Assembly: GCA_945910005.1 (NCBI GenBank)
Contig: OX246741.1
Span: forward strand, 44,847,670-44,911,669
Direction: 5' to 3'
DNA length: 64,000 nucleotides
DNA from: Isoperla grammatica
Lineage: Eukaryota > Arthropoda > Insecta > Plecoptera > Perlodidae
Positions 21,400-34,158 of the stretch are shown here, in pieces. Each line of letters opens with the position of its first letter. The stretch's first letter is position 1. Below the pieces are notes generated by a model, which worked only from the letters and a program-made list of their open reading frames with translations, was not told the DNA's origin and did no database searches. Made by a program: the position numbers and the translations under genes.

Positions 21400-22590
21400 G
21401 ATTGCTGCCTGATCACTTGCCACGACGGCAGGAAATGAGATCATATTATCCAAGTTGTTATCTATTATAAAATGTATCTGCGTAGCAACCAACAAGGTGT
21501 GGAGTGTTTAATAAATCTTCTTCTTCTCCTTCGAGTGCCAATGCCGCTCCCATGTTGATAAGGCTCGGCTTCGTCAATAAAGGTTGACGTCGTAACTAAA
21601 GGTTGATCATTCCAACGTTTGCACTATTCTTAAATATGCGTATAACATAAAAAAGTATTTCATTGAAATTGAAATATTGACCTGTGAAAATACCAACATA
21701 ATTTTCTTAATTTTTCCGACGCCGTTACCATTACAGATGAGACTTTAATTCACTTCACGTCTAACTAACTTTTGTATAAAAAAAAAAACACCTAATGATT
21801 AAAAAATTGATATTTGGGTTCGAGACCGTTGGTCTACAGTCTAAACTTTTAAGTATATTTAGTTGTATTACTTGTATTGGTGTTTTTTGTGTCATGTTTC
21901 AATCTACCGGTACACCGAGTTTATTTGTACCAGTCGATTAAAATACTTATTTAAGAAAACACCGTCATGAGATCTCGCAGTTAACAAGACTGTACACAAA
22001 TTATGTTCTTGAACCGCTTTAAAATTGTTGATCAAATAAAGTGTTTTTGACAAAAATCAGTTTGACGTGATTGTAAATTACAGTATCAATATTGCCAGTA
22101 CCGGCGGCTTAAATATGAAGATTAAAATAATGTTGGTACTTTTAGAAGTCAATGTGTTAATTTCCAAAATTAAACTTGTTTGCTTCGCATGTTTAAAAAT
22201 CTTGTAACGGTGTTTCTTCAGTCAACCACGATATTCTCATTCATTAGTAAATGCTAGGATTCATTTCTACTAATAACCAGTGAACATTCGTATGTCTTCC
22301 CAGTGTTTCTTCAATACTTAAGTTACATTTACGACATTTCATATTATATTTTTAGTTTGGAAACAACTTTTTTTACTTTTTAAAGCATTGTGCTTCTTAT
22401 CATTATAATTTTCAGACTACAGACTATCGGTGGCCCGAGCTAAAGTTGTCGCGACACGGGAAACATTTTCTGAAACATTTTCAAAATGTTTTCGGTTGGG
22501 TTCTACCACCTGTTGCAAAAGTATTGAAACTATCATTGTTTGAAAGAAATTTGACGGAGAAGAGCCGAGAGAGAAGTTCTCTCCTTTAAC
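21400..22590. other. no gene seen
   Basis: AT-rich intergenic sequence. No motif-bearing open frame was found. Confidence 0.5.
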
Positions 22591-22594
22591 TGCT

Positions 22595-22767
22595 CTAGTG
22601 AAAGTACCTCAGATAACACTCTGTTATCTTCTAGCGGCTTTAATCAATGAGAATTTAGGCGTGCAACACAACACACGTTACTAGTGAAAGTACCTCAGAT
22701 AACACTCTGTTATCTTCTCGCGGCTTTAATCAATGAGAATTTAGGCGTGCAACACAACACACGTTAC
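22595..22767. repeat. 86-bp tandem duplication
   Basis: Two adjacent copies starting ctagtgaaagtacctcagat and ending acacacgtta are identical but for about one base, so the duplication is recent. Confidence 0.95.
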
Positions 22768-23206
22768 ATGTTGTCCTCGCTCTATTAGAGACCTATTCGG
22801 TAAATCACCTAGCTAGGACCTAGACAAGGTCTTCTGGATTTACTCCTAGCGGAGTAATTGCGAAGCGCATAGTGGGACCTACACAGCAGAAACATGCAGC
22901 GACGTAGACCTAGGGTAGGCCTTGGTTATTTGGTATAATAGGTTTATCTCCACTTCATCCCATATTCTTGAATTACAACTTACGTAATTTTGTAGTATAC
23001 TTCCTTGGGTCATGGGAGACCTAGGTTTGCCACGGTCCAGGGCCCAGCCAACAATAGGACACAATATAGACAAACAACACCGAACTAGTCCTGGATCCAT
23101 CCGGTAATGTAAGTCTAGACGGCAGAGTGAAGACATTCTTGCTTGTCCATTTGAAACAGCTTCAACTTGTCAGACCGCAGTTACCTCAATGGCAGGACAA
23201 CAGATC

Positions 23207-23490
<284 letters not shown>

Positions 23491-23687
23491 GTGGTGTTTT
23501 ATTTTTGGTTATTTTGTAAAAAAAAAAAAAAAAAGGCGACGGGACAAAAATAAGGACGCAACGTTTAAAGAAAGAGTTTAAACCTATTAAGGTTTTCAAA
23601 AATGTATATTACAGAATAACATCTTAAACACCTGAATAAATTATTGTTTACGTACACGTTTTGTTTCATTGTGGCATAAGTACACTA

Positions 23688-23935
23688 GGAAAACGCTCTG
23701 TGTGACGCGTTGATAAGCGAGCGCGTACATGTCTGTCTACAAACTTTTGGCAAAAAGTTTTCAAAGCTTTCGTCATTGTTCACTGAGGTAAAGATAAAAG
23801 CGTATAAACAGCAATTAGAACAATACAATAATGCGCATTGCAAAAATGTTTCCCTTTTCCATAGCTATTAAACTTCCCGTCATTGTTGAATGTCGTGCAA
23901 TGTGCGTTGGTAAGATTTTTGTTGGTGTTTTCGAT
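23688..23935 (+). repeat. dispersed repeat, copy 2
   Basis: This is the second copy of the repeat described at 14719-14935, in the same orientation and about as diverged as expected for an old family. Confidence 0.75.
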
Positions 23936-23956
23936 ACGGTCCGCAACCGTTACTAA

Positions 23957-24218
23957 AGCTGCGTACACATGGCGGATTTTGGCCTCACGACGATCTAACG
24001 ACGATCATAAGGCGGTCGGACGGATGGACTGATCGGATGAAAATTGGATAGAAATCTCTCGTGTGTACAGTCTTGAGGCGATCGTACGACGAATCATTCC
24101 AATCTCTGCCTGGTCAGTATTTGTAGCTGCGTACACACGGTGGATTTTGGCCTCACGACGGTCGTACAACCGCCTTGAGATCGTCGTAAGGCTAAAATCC
24201 GCCCGTGTGTACGCAGCT
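23957..24218. mobile_element. 262-bp MITE with TAA target-site duplication
   Basis: The ends agctgcgtacac and gtgtacgcagct are perfect inverse copies, and symmetry continues inward (ggattttggcctcacgac and its inverse). The word also recurs internally at about 24125. TAA flanks both sides (23954-23956 and 24219-24221), which fits PIF/Harbinger-type three-base duplications. Confidence 0.88.
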
Positions 24219-24552
24219 TAACACTGATTGACAGTAATTGAAATGTAATTTTTGGTTCTAATACGTATCAGATCGTCTGTAAATTAATTTATTCGTGACC
24301 GGACAAAAATGTTCTATTATACCACACCTCACACTATTCCGCTACTGTGTTTCAGAAAAAAGAAAATCGAGTAACTTTTGTGTAACTTAGCCAATACTTA
24401 TCAGATCGCCATAACATGAACAAATTCGTGACGGGAAAAATCGTTAAAAATATGGCTATCTAACATTTTGCCACCATTTTGTTTCATAAAAATATTTTCC
24501 AGTAACTATAGTGTAACTTTTTAACTTTAGAAACGATTTTACCACAAAATTA

Positions 24553-24625
24553 TTCACATTCAACCCACATCGAGGCTTGTGGACGATTCAATTTCAAATT
24601 TATCGGACTCTCCGTTCGACCACTA
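24553..24625 (+). repeat. dispersed repeat tail, copy 1
   Basis: This shares cacatcgaggcttgtgga, tcggactctccgttcgacc and ctatcgcgagac with copies at about 24935-25075 and 47381-47530. It is cut short here by a tRNA-like SINE segment. Confidence 0.65.
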
Positions 24626-24637
24626 TCGCGAGACCAG

Positions 24638-24712
24638 TGGTGAGGATCTCTTTTTCCAGTGCAGAAGGTCATGGGTCCAAATCCCGGTTCAGGCAGAAGT
24701 TTTTTACCTTTA
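24638..24712 (+). mobile_element. tRNA-like SINE segment
   Basis: The segment reads ccagtggtgaggatctc, then gtgcagaaggtca, gggtccaaatcccggttcag. This resembles a degenerate tRNA with an A-box-like and a B-box-like word. Related segments lie on the - strand at 50213-50275 and 53333-53412. It is not a functional tRNA because the arms do not pair well. Confidence 0.5.
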
Positions 24713-24934
24713 ATAAGATTCAATTTCATGACTTCTTGTCTAAGGGAAAGTTGATTAAGCTCCAGCTGTTGTTTGTCACTACAATCACAATCTTTATTAA
24801 TCAACAGTCGTTATTAAATCACATTCTTTATTAAACAGGCTATCTCATATTTTGCCGCCATTTTGTTTAAGAAGAAAATGTTTCAAGAATTGTATTGTAA
24901 CTGTAACTTTTCAAACGATTTTGCCACAAAACTT

Positions 24935-25075
24935 ATTGCGTTTAATTTATATCTAGGCTTGGGGATGTTCCAAATTTCAACGTGATCGGACTTTCCGTTC
25001 GAATGCTATCGCGAGACTGATAGAAAACCAGAAAACAAACAGAACGAGTGCCATTATAGTAGAATGTGACGCCCG
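24935..25075 (+). repeat. dispersed repeat tail, copy 2
   Basis: Same family as 24553-24625 and 47381-47530. It ends with a short CA/A-rich stretch and gtgccattatagtagaatgtg. Confidence 0.6.
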
Positions 25076-25079
25076 CTAC

Positions 25080-26400
25080 GCTTACTTAATAACTAAAAAT
25101 AGTTTTCTAAACTTTTTGAGGTCCATCAATTCAATCCTTTTTCAAAACTGCATGAGTGGCAAAGTGAAGGTTTGCAGTTCATATCGCCGTGAGTTCATTG
25201 ACTCGATAAAAATAATCTTATCATTTTTCATGAAATTCAAATTTGACAGATGCAAGATAAATACATAAACTGTATTTATAATCACAACAAACAGAACTAT
25301 ATGAAGCGAACGTACAAAATGACTCATTGTTAGCTGCAGAATTTCTTACTACTTAGTTGAATCTATGATAAACTGTGTTACCGCCCTGCCAATCGTACTA
25401 AATGTGATCTTATAATGAATCAGCTGACACCAAGTTCAGTTGAACGGCACTAACACCAACTTTTAACTGCAAAATCCACTGCATAAAAAGTGAAATGTTT
25501 TATTGATAATGTGTTATTATTATTATTATTATTATTATTTATTTTCTGTTAAACCATTACAGCACAATGTGTGTGTTACTGTTATTACAGACAGGGGACA
25601 GTAAACGAGCCACATCGGCCCATACAAATAATGTCCTGTCCCCTTGCCTTATTCTAGTTTCTAATGAGTGATGATTATGAAAATGTTGCTTTATACTTCG
25701 ATTTACAGATAGTTTCAGTAATGATGTAAAACAAGATACACATTTAAATCCCATTTGTATGCGATTGCATCCTGTTTATGGCAAATATGAAGGATATTGA
25801 AGGAAGATTTTCTCAGATTGGTAATAAATGTCAAAGATATTTACAGTCAATTGTTTAGCCATTGCCTACTGGATAACTTGTACTCTGCTAGTGCATAATA
25901 CGTACAGAAGGTAGTGACAGAACTGCTTTGGAGATTATCATTACTAATCTGAGCGGTGGGCATCGAGGGTTCTATCCAACAATGCATTTGCAGTTTTTGT
26001 TTAATCATGTTTACATAAAAATACATCTGTTCCATGAGTAAACAAACATGTATACCAATCTTTACATGGATTATTTTAAACTTCATGGTATTATAAAAGG
26101 CATTAAGTGGAATTGTGAGAAATTATTTCCATCTCTCTGTAAACAATAAACATGCAGTGACAATACTTAAGTATCCAAAACAACAAAAGTGCGAGATATG
26201 TGAGAAATTAAATAAGTACGAGTTATTATTTTTGTCAAATTGGTAACATTCAGGTTCAAGCTGAACTCGACAAAAGTCAATGCTGGTGAAACCGGCCCCA
26301 AGTCTATCACACGATATTGATTGAAATGTTTACCCAGACAGTTTTATCTAACGGACAGGAAGTACAGTACAGTGTGTTTTTACTCATCAAACCTTACTAA
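25080..26400. other. no gene seen
   Basis: AT-rich sequence with a short TTA microsatellite at about 25516-25540. No coding sequence was recognised. Confidence 0.5.
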
Positions 26401-26408
26401 TGGAGCGG

Positions 26409-27479
26409 TCCCTTAATTCCTATTCCCCTACTGCCAACGTTGGTGTAAAGGGAAATAGTTAATTCCCTTACTGCCAACGTTGGGGTAAAGGGATATAGTT
26501 GATTCCCTTACTGCCAACGTTGGTGTAAAGGGAAATAGTTGATTCCCTTACTGCCAACGTTGGTGTAAAGGGAAATAGTTGATTCCCTTACTGCCAACGT
26601 TGGTGTAAAGGGAAATAGTTGATTCCCTTACTGCAAACGTTGGTGTGAAGAGAAATAGTTGATTCCCTTACTGCCAACGTTGGTGTAAAGGGAAAAAGTT
26701 GATTCCCTTACTGCCAACGTTGGTGTAAAGGGAAATAGTTGATTCCCTTACTGCAAACGTTGGTGTGAAGAGAAATAGTTGATTCCCTTACTGCCAACGT
26801 TGGTGTTAAGGGAAATAGTTGATTCCCTTACTGCCAACGTTGGTGTTAAGGGAAATAGTTGATTCCCTTACTGCCAACGTTGGTGTAAAGGGAAATAGTT
26901 GATTCCCTTACTGCCAACGTTGGTGTAAAGGGAAATAGTTGATTCCCTTACTGCAAACGTTGGTGTGAAGAGAAATAGTTGATTCCCTTACTGCCAACGT
27001 TGGTGTAAAGGGAAATAGTTGATTCCCTTACTGCCAACGTTGGTGTAAAGGGAAATAGTTAATTTCCTTACTGTCAACGTTGGTGTAAACGCAAGTAGTT
27101 GATTCCCTTACTGCCAACGTTGGTGTAAAGGGAAATAGTTGATTCCCTTACTGCCAACGTTGCTGTAAAGGAAAGTAGTTGATTCCCTTACTGCCAACGT
27201 TGATGTTAAGGAAAATAGTTAATTCCGTTACTGCCAACGTTGGGGTAAAGGGAAATAGTTGATTCCCTTACTGCCAACGTTGGTGTAAAGGGAAATAGTA
27301 GATTCCCTTACTGCCAACGTTGGTGTAAAGGGAAATAGTTGATTCCCTTACTGCCAACGTTGGTGTAAAGGGAAATAGTTGCTTTCCTTACTGCCAACGT
27401 TGTTGTAAAGGAAATTAGTTAATTCTCCTTCTACCAACGTTGGTGTAAAGGAAAACAGTTAATTCCCTTACTGCCAACG
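26409..27479. repeat. 40-bp minisatellite, about 27 copies
   Basis: The unit is close to gattcccttactgccaacg followed by ttggtgtaaagggaaatagt. The central copies are nearly identical and the edges are diverged. A marked variant (ctgcaaacgttggtgtgaag) occurs at 26621, 26741 and 26941, 120 and 200 bp apart, which shows that blocks of several units were copied together. Confidence 0.98.
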
Positions 27480-28670
27480 AGATGTCAGTTTCCTTCAATA
27501 ACTCTAACGTCGTAACGTAAGTATTCGCATACAGACTTCACATCCTTATCTACCGCCCCTTCATGCGCGGTTATTCAAAGAACATCAGCAGATTCCTGGC
27601 GTTCTTTCGGACATTCGTGAATGTAGTCTTCCGCCGAGTAGAGTGCACAAGCCTTATAGCCACGCCCACCGTTCCAGGTAACCAACGGAAGTTTGTGAAT
27701 TATCCCTTATGAGCCTGTTTAAATAAGATTGCAGAATCTAGACTAGAGCAGTAGAAAATTAAGTTGGTGCCATGTCTATGTTGTAGTAATCTACGTACAA
27801 CTATTGACCCCTATTTAATCTACGGTAATCGCCGCAAATTTCTCATAGTTAGTCTTATGCATGCCTCCAAAGAAGTCTGCTCACAAATTACAAATTTGTA
27901 TTCATTCCTATTTAAGTCGTTATATACGTTGAGTAGTAATACCAGGGTAAGCCACGAGCGTTCACACAGTACAGGAATTACCATCGCTCCAGAGTAGTAT
28001 ATCAAGTTACTATATAAGTCCATGGTCTATCTACGTTCCAACAGGAGCGCCTATGTTTATGCAGCCACCTAAACCTTAGTTTCTCATGAACGGTGAGTTT
28101 CGAAGGCAGTGGGCTAATAAACATTAACAGTCATTACTCATTAGTCAACAAAACCATAATTTTGCTTTGCTAAACTCAAAGTGTCTTTAAAAGAAATATG
28201 GATTTGACTGCATAGATTGGACTGCTGACGACTGCGATACGCTCACATTACTATTGATGGTTTATAAGGAACCTTACAATGTGCTTGGCGGCAACACTGG
28301 TGCTATGTTTCAGTATATTGCCATAGAGAAACAGTTGAAGCCAATTGTAGTAGACAACACAAACTAATTTCATTATAATTGTTTTTTTTTTGTTTTTTTT
28401 ATATAATATATTTTTTGGAATTTGTGATTTTTATCTTTTTTTCATAATTATTTTAAATTATTAACATTGTTTGTATGCAATTTAAAAATCATACCTGCTC
28501 ATCTTCTTCAATTATTAATGACCCCAGTATGGCAGCTGTGACGTCACATGCAAACTATCAATTGATCTGTGGCCATACCGACTAAAAAGATTCTTGAGGC
28601 AAGTGATGTTGATACAACAATGAACAATTATCAATGTGGACAACTGGGCTGCGTTCACACGATAAAGATT
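27480..28670. other. no gene seen
   Basis: Mixed sequence with a T-rich stretch at 28380-28440. No frame with protein similarity was found. Confidence 0.5.
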
Positions 28671-29290
28671 GAGGAGGGTTGACTTGGCCACCCCCGCAAA
28701 TTACCCGAGTAAGATTTCAGATACCAGTGTAGCAAATTTCAAGCGTTTACACGTATATTCACCTACCTGTTCACTATGTCAGTAGTGAGAACCAAGTCTT
28801 ACTTTAACTTCGTAGTTTCAATAGTGGAATATAAGAAATGTTGGTAGTTGGTGCTTAATTCCTTTGCATGCAATTACACTCAACTTTGCTTTAAGGCGTT
28901 TTCATAGCAACACGGCAACACGTTTTTTCCGGACCAGCAAGTCAAGTGAACCAATCAGGGCAGGCACGGCAAGTTTCTGATTGGTTCACGTGATCTGCCA
29001 GTCCAAAAAAAACGTGTTGCCGTGTTGCTTTTAAAGCGCCTTTAGAAGTTCATTACTGTGCAAGACAATCCTTATACTTCGAAACATTGGAAGTTTAGTT
29101 AATATTGACTTTTTTAAACTTGGCTTTCGGGTTTCACCGCATCCATCGATAAAAATATCTTGACGTTTCGGGTCGATTGCACGGTCCGTCTTCAGAAGAT
29201 ATAATTATCCTAGAAGAGTGCACACACGGAACAAATCTACTCAATCCAGCCCGTCCGAGTGAGTCAACCCAAACAAGTTGATAAACTAAC
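28671..29290. mobile_element. dispersed transposon-like repeat, copy 1
   Basis: This matches 54191-54660 over its length (gggttgacttggccacc, taccagtgtagcaaatttca, tgacgtttcgggtcgat, cttcagaagatata) and is interrupted by a MITE at 28894-29041. The same terminal region recurs inverted directly after it at about 29320-29470, giving a foldback around 29300. Confidence 0.75.
28894..29041. mobile_element. 148-bp MITE with TTA target-site duplication
   Basis: The arms (aggcgttttcatagcaacac and its near inverse ending aaagcgcct) pair over about 60 bp each. TTA flanks both ends (28891-28893, 29042-29044). The related repeat copy at about 54411 lacks the element and has a single TTA, an empty site that proves the boundaries. 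Confidence 0.92.
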
Positions 29291-29314
29291 TAAGAAAAAA
29301 AAAAGTACAACACG

Positions 29315-29640
29315 TTTGGGTTGACTCACCCGGACGGGCTGGATTGTGTAGGTCTGTTCCTTGAGTGCACAGTTATAGAATATATCTTCTGAAGATGAAA
29401 CGTGCAATCGACCCGAAACGTCAAGATATTTATATCGGTGGACGCGGCGAAACCCGACAGCCAAGTTTTAATAATGACTCCGGCCGCGAAAGCCTACGAC
29501 AAGTTTTAATATTCACTTGTTCCTGGGTGGTACATTTGAGGAGAGGCTGCGTGACGGGAGGGGAAGGAAGGGGGAGGAAGAGTTGATTAGCTCATGCAGG
29601 GAATAAGGCATTCCCACTGCTGGCTTCATTCCTCGTCACA
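29315..29640. mobile_element. dispersed transposon-like repeat, inverse end
   Basis: This matches 57656-58010 in the same orientation (gacccgaaacgtcaagatat, ggacgcggcgaaacccgaca, gactccggccg, aggctgcgtgacggga). Its first 150 bases are an inverse copy of 29150-29300. The recurring short frame starting AIDPKRQD is part of the repeat, not a gene. Confidence 0.75.
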
Positions 29641-30198
29641 CTTCAATAGCTGCTTGCATTTTAAAATTTCCTACCTCCTAAACGGCTATAGCTTGGAGTT
29701 GCCGGCACTCGGCTGGAATCAGCCAACAGCTGATTGGTCAGCTCGAGTGCACAATATTTAAATTAGCCAATCGATAAAAGCTATAGTGGACACATGGCAC
29801 AACCTAGCCTAAAACACTAGTCACCTTAGGAGGGGGAAATGTAAACTTATTTCCCCTACAGGCATTTCCCACAGGAAATGTGCTCTCTCTTATCTCAGCT
29901 ATCTTAGACTAAGGACGTGTTTTCCAGGTTAGGGAATGTTTGGTTTAATCAAACCCCTTGTTTTATTTAAGTAGTGAAAAGTCTTTTATTAAATTTATAC
30001 CTAATTGTACTTGGGTGTTATGATTAACAGATAACAACACGTCCTACTCTCCCAATTCATTGATCCCTCAAGAAAAGTAGTCTAATTGAGCCCTGGTGAT
30101 TATTGATCAGGATTTGATGATTTTATTTTATTTATTCTACAACATAATTGTATTATTGAGCTAATAATTTGTGGAATCGTCCCCGTTAACCCTTCGGG
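29641..30198. other. no gene seen; left flank of duplication A
   Basis: No coding sequence. From about 30100 the sequence aligns with 58700-58795, the left end of the second duplicon. Confidence 0.5.
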
Positions 30199-30714
30199 GG
30201 CCTCATTCCATTACATTCGCAAACTTAACCCCGGTGTTAGCCAATAGCCAATCAGGAGTCAGCAATTGAGACGCCGATCGAAGGAAGGCATTGTTGAAAA
30301 AACAAGACGAAATAAAAACAATTACAAACAAAAACAGTTCAATAACCTCAAAATGTCGATAAAATACTCAATAAAACTACATATTTACAGATCTAGGTTC
30401 TAAATAATGTACATTAAATACACAAAATTGTTTATAAACTTCAATAAACACATAAAGTAACGTATCCATGAAGTGGATAGTCCCAATTAAAGAATTGAAA
30501 TGTTACATTCGTGAAACTATACACATGGGCATTGGCAAAATGGTGGCATTTCCAAGTATTGTTGAGATAACTCTTCTTAACCCTACTATCAGACAGGGTC
30601 ATATTTGCCTCCGAATTATGCAGGGAATCCTGTGTAGGAGTTAACCCCAGGGTCATTTTAACATGGGGTTAGCGAGAGTTAAGAAGAGTTAAAAAAATGT
30701 ACAGGAATGAGGCC
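30199..30714. mobile_element. about 516-bp insertion with 11-bp TIRs
   Basis: The ends ggcctcattcc and ggaatgaggcc are perfect inverse copies, and gttaacccc-type words recur near both ends. The matching place in copy B (about 58798) is uninterrupted (cttcgggtgtttg), while here a cggg-like word lies on both sides. This is therefore an insertion after, or not shared by, the duplication. Confidence 0.85.
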
Positions 30715-30828
30715 CCGGGTGTTTGTAACTTATCAGTAGCTGCCTCCGAAGTATTTATTAGCGAACAGAAGAGAGGGATGTCGAGGGAGTTTTATTTGTA
30801 GGCCTATTTGTAGCTTCTTGTCGTCTCT

Positions 30829-31210
30829 TCAATTCAATTCAATTCAATCCAATTCAACTCAATTCAATGCAATTCTATTTAATTATATTCAATTCAATTC
30901 AATTCAATTCAATTCAATTCAATTCAATTCAATTCAATTCAATTCAATTCAATTCAATTCAATTCAATTTGATTCGATTCAATTCAATTTAATTTAATTT
31001 AATTTAATTCAATTCTATTCAATTCAATTCAATTCAATTCAATTCAATTCAATTCAATTTAATTCAATTCAATTCAATTCAATTCAATTCAATTCAATTT
31101 AATTCAATTAAATTCAATTCAATTCAATTCAATTCAATTCAATTCAATTCAATTCAATTCAATTTAATTCAATTCAATTCACTGCAATTCAATTCAATTT
31201 CATTCAAGCA
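30829..31210. repeat. (TTCAA)n pentanucleotide satellite, copy A
   Basis: About 75 copies of ttcaa with scattered tttaa and other variants. The same array is present in duplicon B at 58908-59367. Confidence 0.97.
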
Positions 31211-32436
31211 ATTCAATTCTATTTTATTTTATTTTATTCGTATACTGTTATGGTTTTGTTTACAATGTTTCTTATTATTTTATTATGCTTATTTTATATA
31301 TTTATGTTTATTTTATTATGTTCCTTATTAATAAGAATATATTAGGTTTAAAAAGAAGTAATGTATATGTATATGTATATGGAAAGAAACTTTATGAAGC
31401 CCGCAAAATCCTGACAGAAAGAGCTATTGTGTGTGCGTGTGCGTGTGTGTGTGTGCAGATTGTGTTTTACATTGTGTATTGTGTAGTGGTAGATATTGCA
31501 AGGCTATTCATTGATTTGTATGTGACTGTGGAAATGTCTTGAATATCAATGAATACATTATTTCGTTCCCAAGTGTGTTAAAAGGTGTTTGCATTCGATT
31601 GAGACAGAGTTAAGTAAAACTTAAGTACAATATATTTACTTTTGTTAATACAAAACAGTACATATACGCATGGGTATAGAGTATAATGGATATAACAACA
31701 AATGGCGAGGTACAATCAGCCTGTGTTTATTCTTCCACCTAACCGTGGTTATACTCAAAACCTAGATAATACAAAATAAAATATACAGTGATGAACAACT
31801 AATGGTAGATAGGTGGTAGATTATTAGTAGCATTTTACACATTATGCTGAAGTAGATACAAACAAAAATCGTTTTACTTAAAAAAAAAACACCTTTTTTC
31901 AGAAAAAAACGTTTTTTTCTGTTTCAAACATAAGATGGTAGTAGCATTAAAGAATATTATGCCGATACACAAGAGTGGTTCTTGACAAAATATTCACTTA
32001 TAAAAATATATACATATACATGATATACATATAATAAATCCAGACATTAAAAAACCAACTCCGACTTGCAATCGAACAAAGGTCTCTCTGGATTTATCAA
32101 TAAATTCATCCACAAGAGAGTTTCTGGAAAAATATACATTTACATATATATAAGTATATAATAAGATATACATAGAACTATAAACAAAATAATAATAATA
32201 ACATAAACAAAGATAGGCTTACACAATTGTACACACCAGAAAGATTTACAAACGTACTAGTATAAAATAAGTGAATAAACAGCTTTTCTACAGCGATTAG
32301 CATTTAATAGTAAGAGGTGCAAATGACGGCAGCCATCGAACCCAGGTCTTCCTGGATTTTTCAATAAATTCACCCACAAGAAAGTTTCTTGAAAAAATAT
32401 CCGTTTATATATTTATAAGTATATAATAAGATATTA

Positions 32437-34008
32437 AAACACTTAAGCTTTCGTGGCCCGAGTTATTAAAATTAAAAACAATTCGGGTTATTCCGCCACG
32501 TCGTTGACACTTACTTGGCATGTCGACGTTTCTGGGTCTCTATGGATCCTGTCATCAGGACAACTGAAGTCCTCTCGTCTCGTCGGCTTTGATGCTCGCA
32601 GCTCTTGCGCGGGTTCTACTGCGCGCCTTACGAATTCACGACGACGAGTTACGAGTTAGTTTCAACCAGTAGACGCAGGGCCGTCTTAACATGTTTTTTG
32701 CACATAGTCCCGACAACAAATGCCACCCCCCCCCCCGCCCCCCCCCCCCCCCACCATTCAACGGCAACAATAACAACAACACCATCGTATACCAACTTGT
32801 ATACGATGGATAATGGGCAATAATAACACATTTTTATTTATTTATGCTAAATATATGTGTGACTCACCAGTGTCCATCGCCAAGCCTGCAATTTCACAAA
32901 GGTTTTATCCTGGTTTTGTTTCTGGCAAATCCTTCATTGACTGTGTCAAAGCGTATTGTCTTTGTTAGCTCACATTCAATGGGCAACATTGATAAGGCGA
33001 CTAGTCTCTCGTTTCCCTTTAGGCGTTAAGTTCGACTTCTTACAATAACGAACGTGAAAAAATTTTGAGTAGTTTATTGTACTTCGCTTCACTCACTGGC
33101 ATACTATTAAGTCACATTAACACACGTGATGAAGAGTTACAGAAAAACTTACATTATATAGGACACGCCTACCTAGTAGCATACACCAGTTTACCACACG
33201 AATAATCACTACAAAAGTGCAGAAAATCGAACCTTCCCTTACGAAGTTGAAATGTTGACTGATTTCAAAAAGCCAGAAGAAAACTATAACATGCGAAAAG
33301 CATTTTGTTAACAGATTTACTTACGGGATAGTGCATTGTGGTTTGATGCGGTTCCGAGAAGCACAGACTCAGCAATAATTTGTTGGACTGAACGCTTTTG
33401 TAATTTGTAACATCTCAGTATGAAAGCATGTTTTGGCTAGTCTCCACATGCTGCTATACTTTTCAAAATGAATAGCCAGATTCTAGGAAAGGTCAGGCAA
33501 AAACTCCATTCGGCTTATTATTCCACCTGCCATTTCTAAACACAACCCCTTCCCCATTGTCACCCAACTATCTTATCCGAATTAGACTCATCAACCATAA
33601 ACATGGCATAGAAATATACATTATACAAGTCATTTTTCGTGAACGCACAGGTGAGAAATTGAGATATTGGCTATGACATTTTGTGTTCGAAACAAATAAA
33701 ATATAAACGATTTTGACTTCTTGAATATCAATCCATTGGTTGATAACATACAAATTTCCAATAAATTTGCCGCCCCTGGAAAGTGCCGCCCTAGGCCCGG
33801 GCCTCGTGTGCCTATGGGGTAAGGTGGGCCTGAGTAGACGACATTCGTATGACGCGCAGTAGAACCCGCGCAAGACCTGCGAGCATCAAAGCCGACGAGA
33901 CGAGAGGACTTCAGTTGTCCTGATGACAGGATCCATAGAGACCCAGAAACGTCGACATGAAAGTAAGTGTCAACGACGTGGCGGAATAACCCGCTTTGTT
34001 TTTAATTT
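32437..34008. mobile_element. about 1.57-kb long-TIR element, Mutator-like in form
   Basis: The left arm from about 32463 (ttattaaaattaaaaacaa, cgggttattccgccacgtcg, ggatcctgtcatcagga, catcaaagccgacgagacga inverted) pairs with 33845-34008 over about 150 bp. The flanks repeat ataataagatat, and copy B (about 60515) has one uninterrupted copy of that flank. Long TIRs with a target duplication of about 9-12 bp suggest a Mutator-like element, but there is no transposase frame to confirm this. A C homopolymer lies inside at 32726-32752. Confidence 0.85.
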
Positions 34009-34158
34009 TAATAATAAGATATACATAGAACTATTAACAAAATAATAATAACATAAACATAGTTTGGCTTACACAATTGTAAACACACAAAAAGTACACA
34101 ACTAGGCTTAAATAGATAGTTATGTAGAGTATATATCGTGATGATTGACTGTAGATTT

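Noticed and set aside
26409..27479. CRISPR-like regular repeats
   Set aside because: Units are contiguous, with no unique spacers, and the genome is eukaryotic. It is a minisatellite.
29365..29586. Recurring frame with AIDPKRQD (also at 54399 and 57723)
   Set aside because: The same frame is in each copy of a dispersed repeat and is broken differently in each. It is not a gene family.
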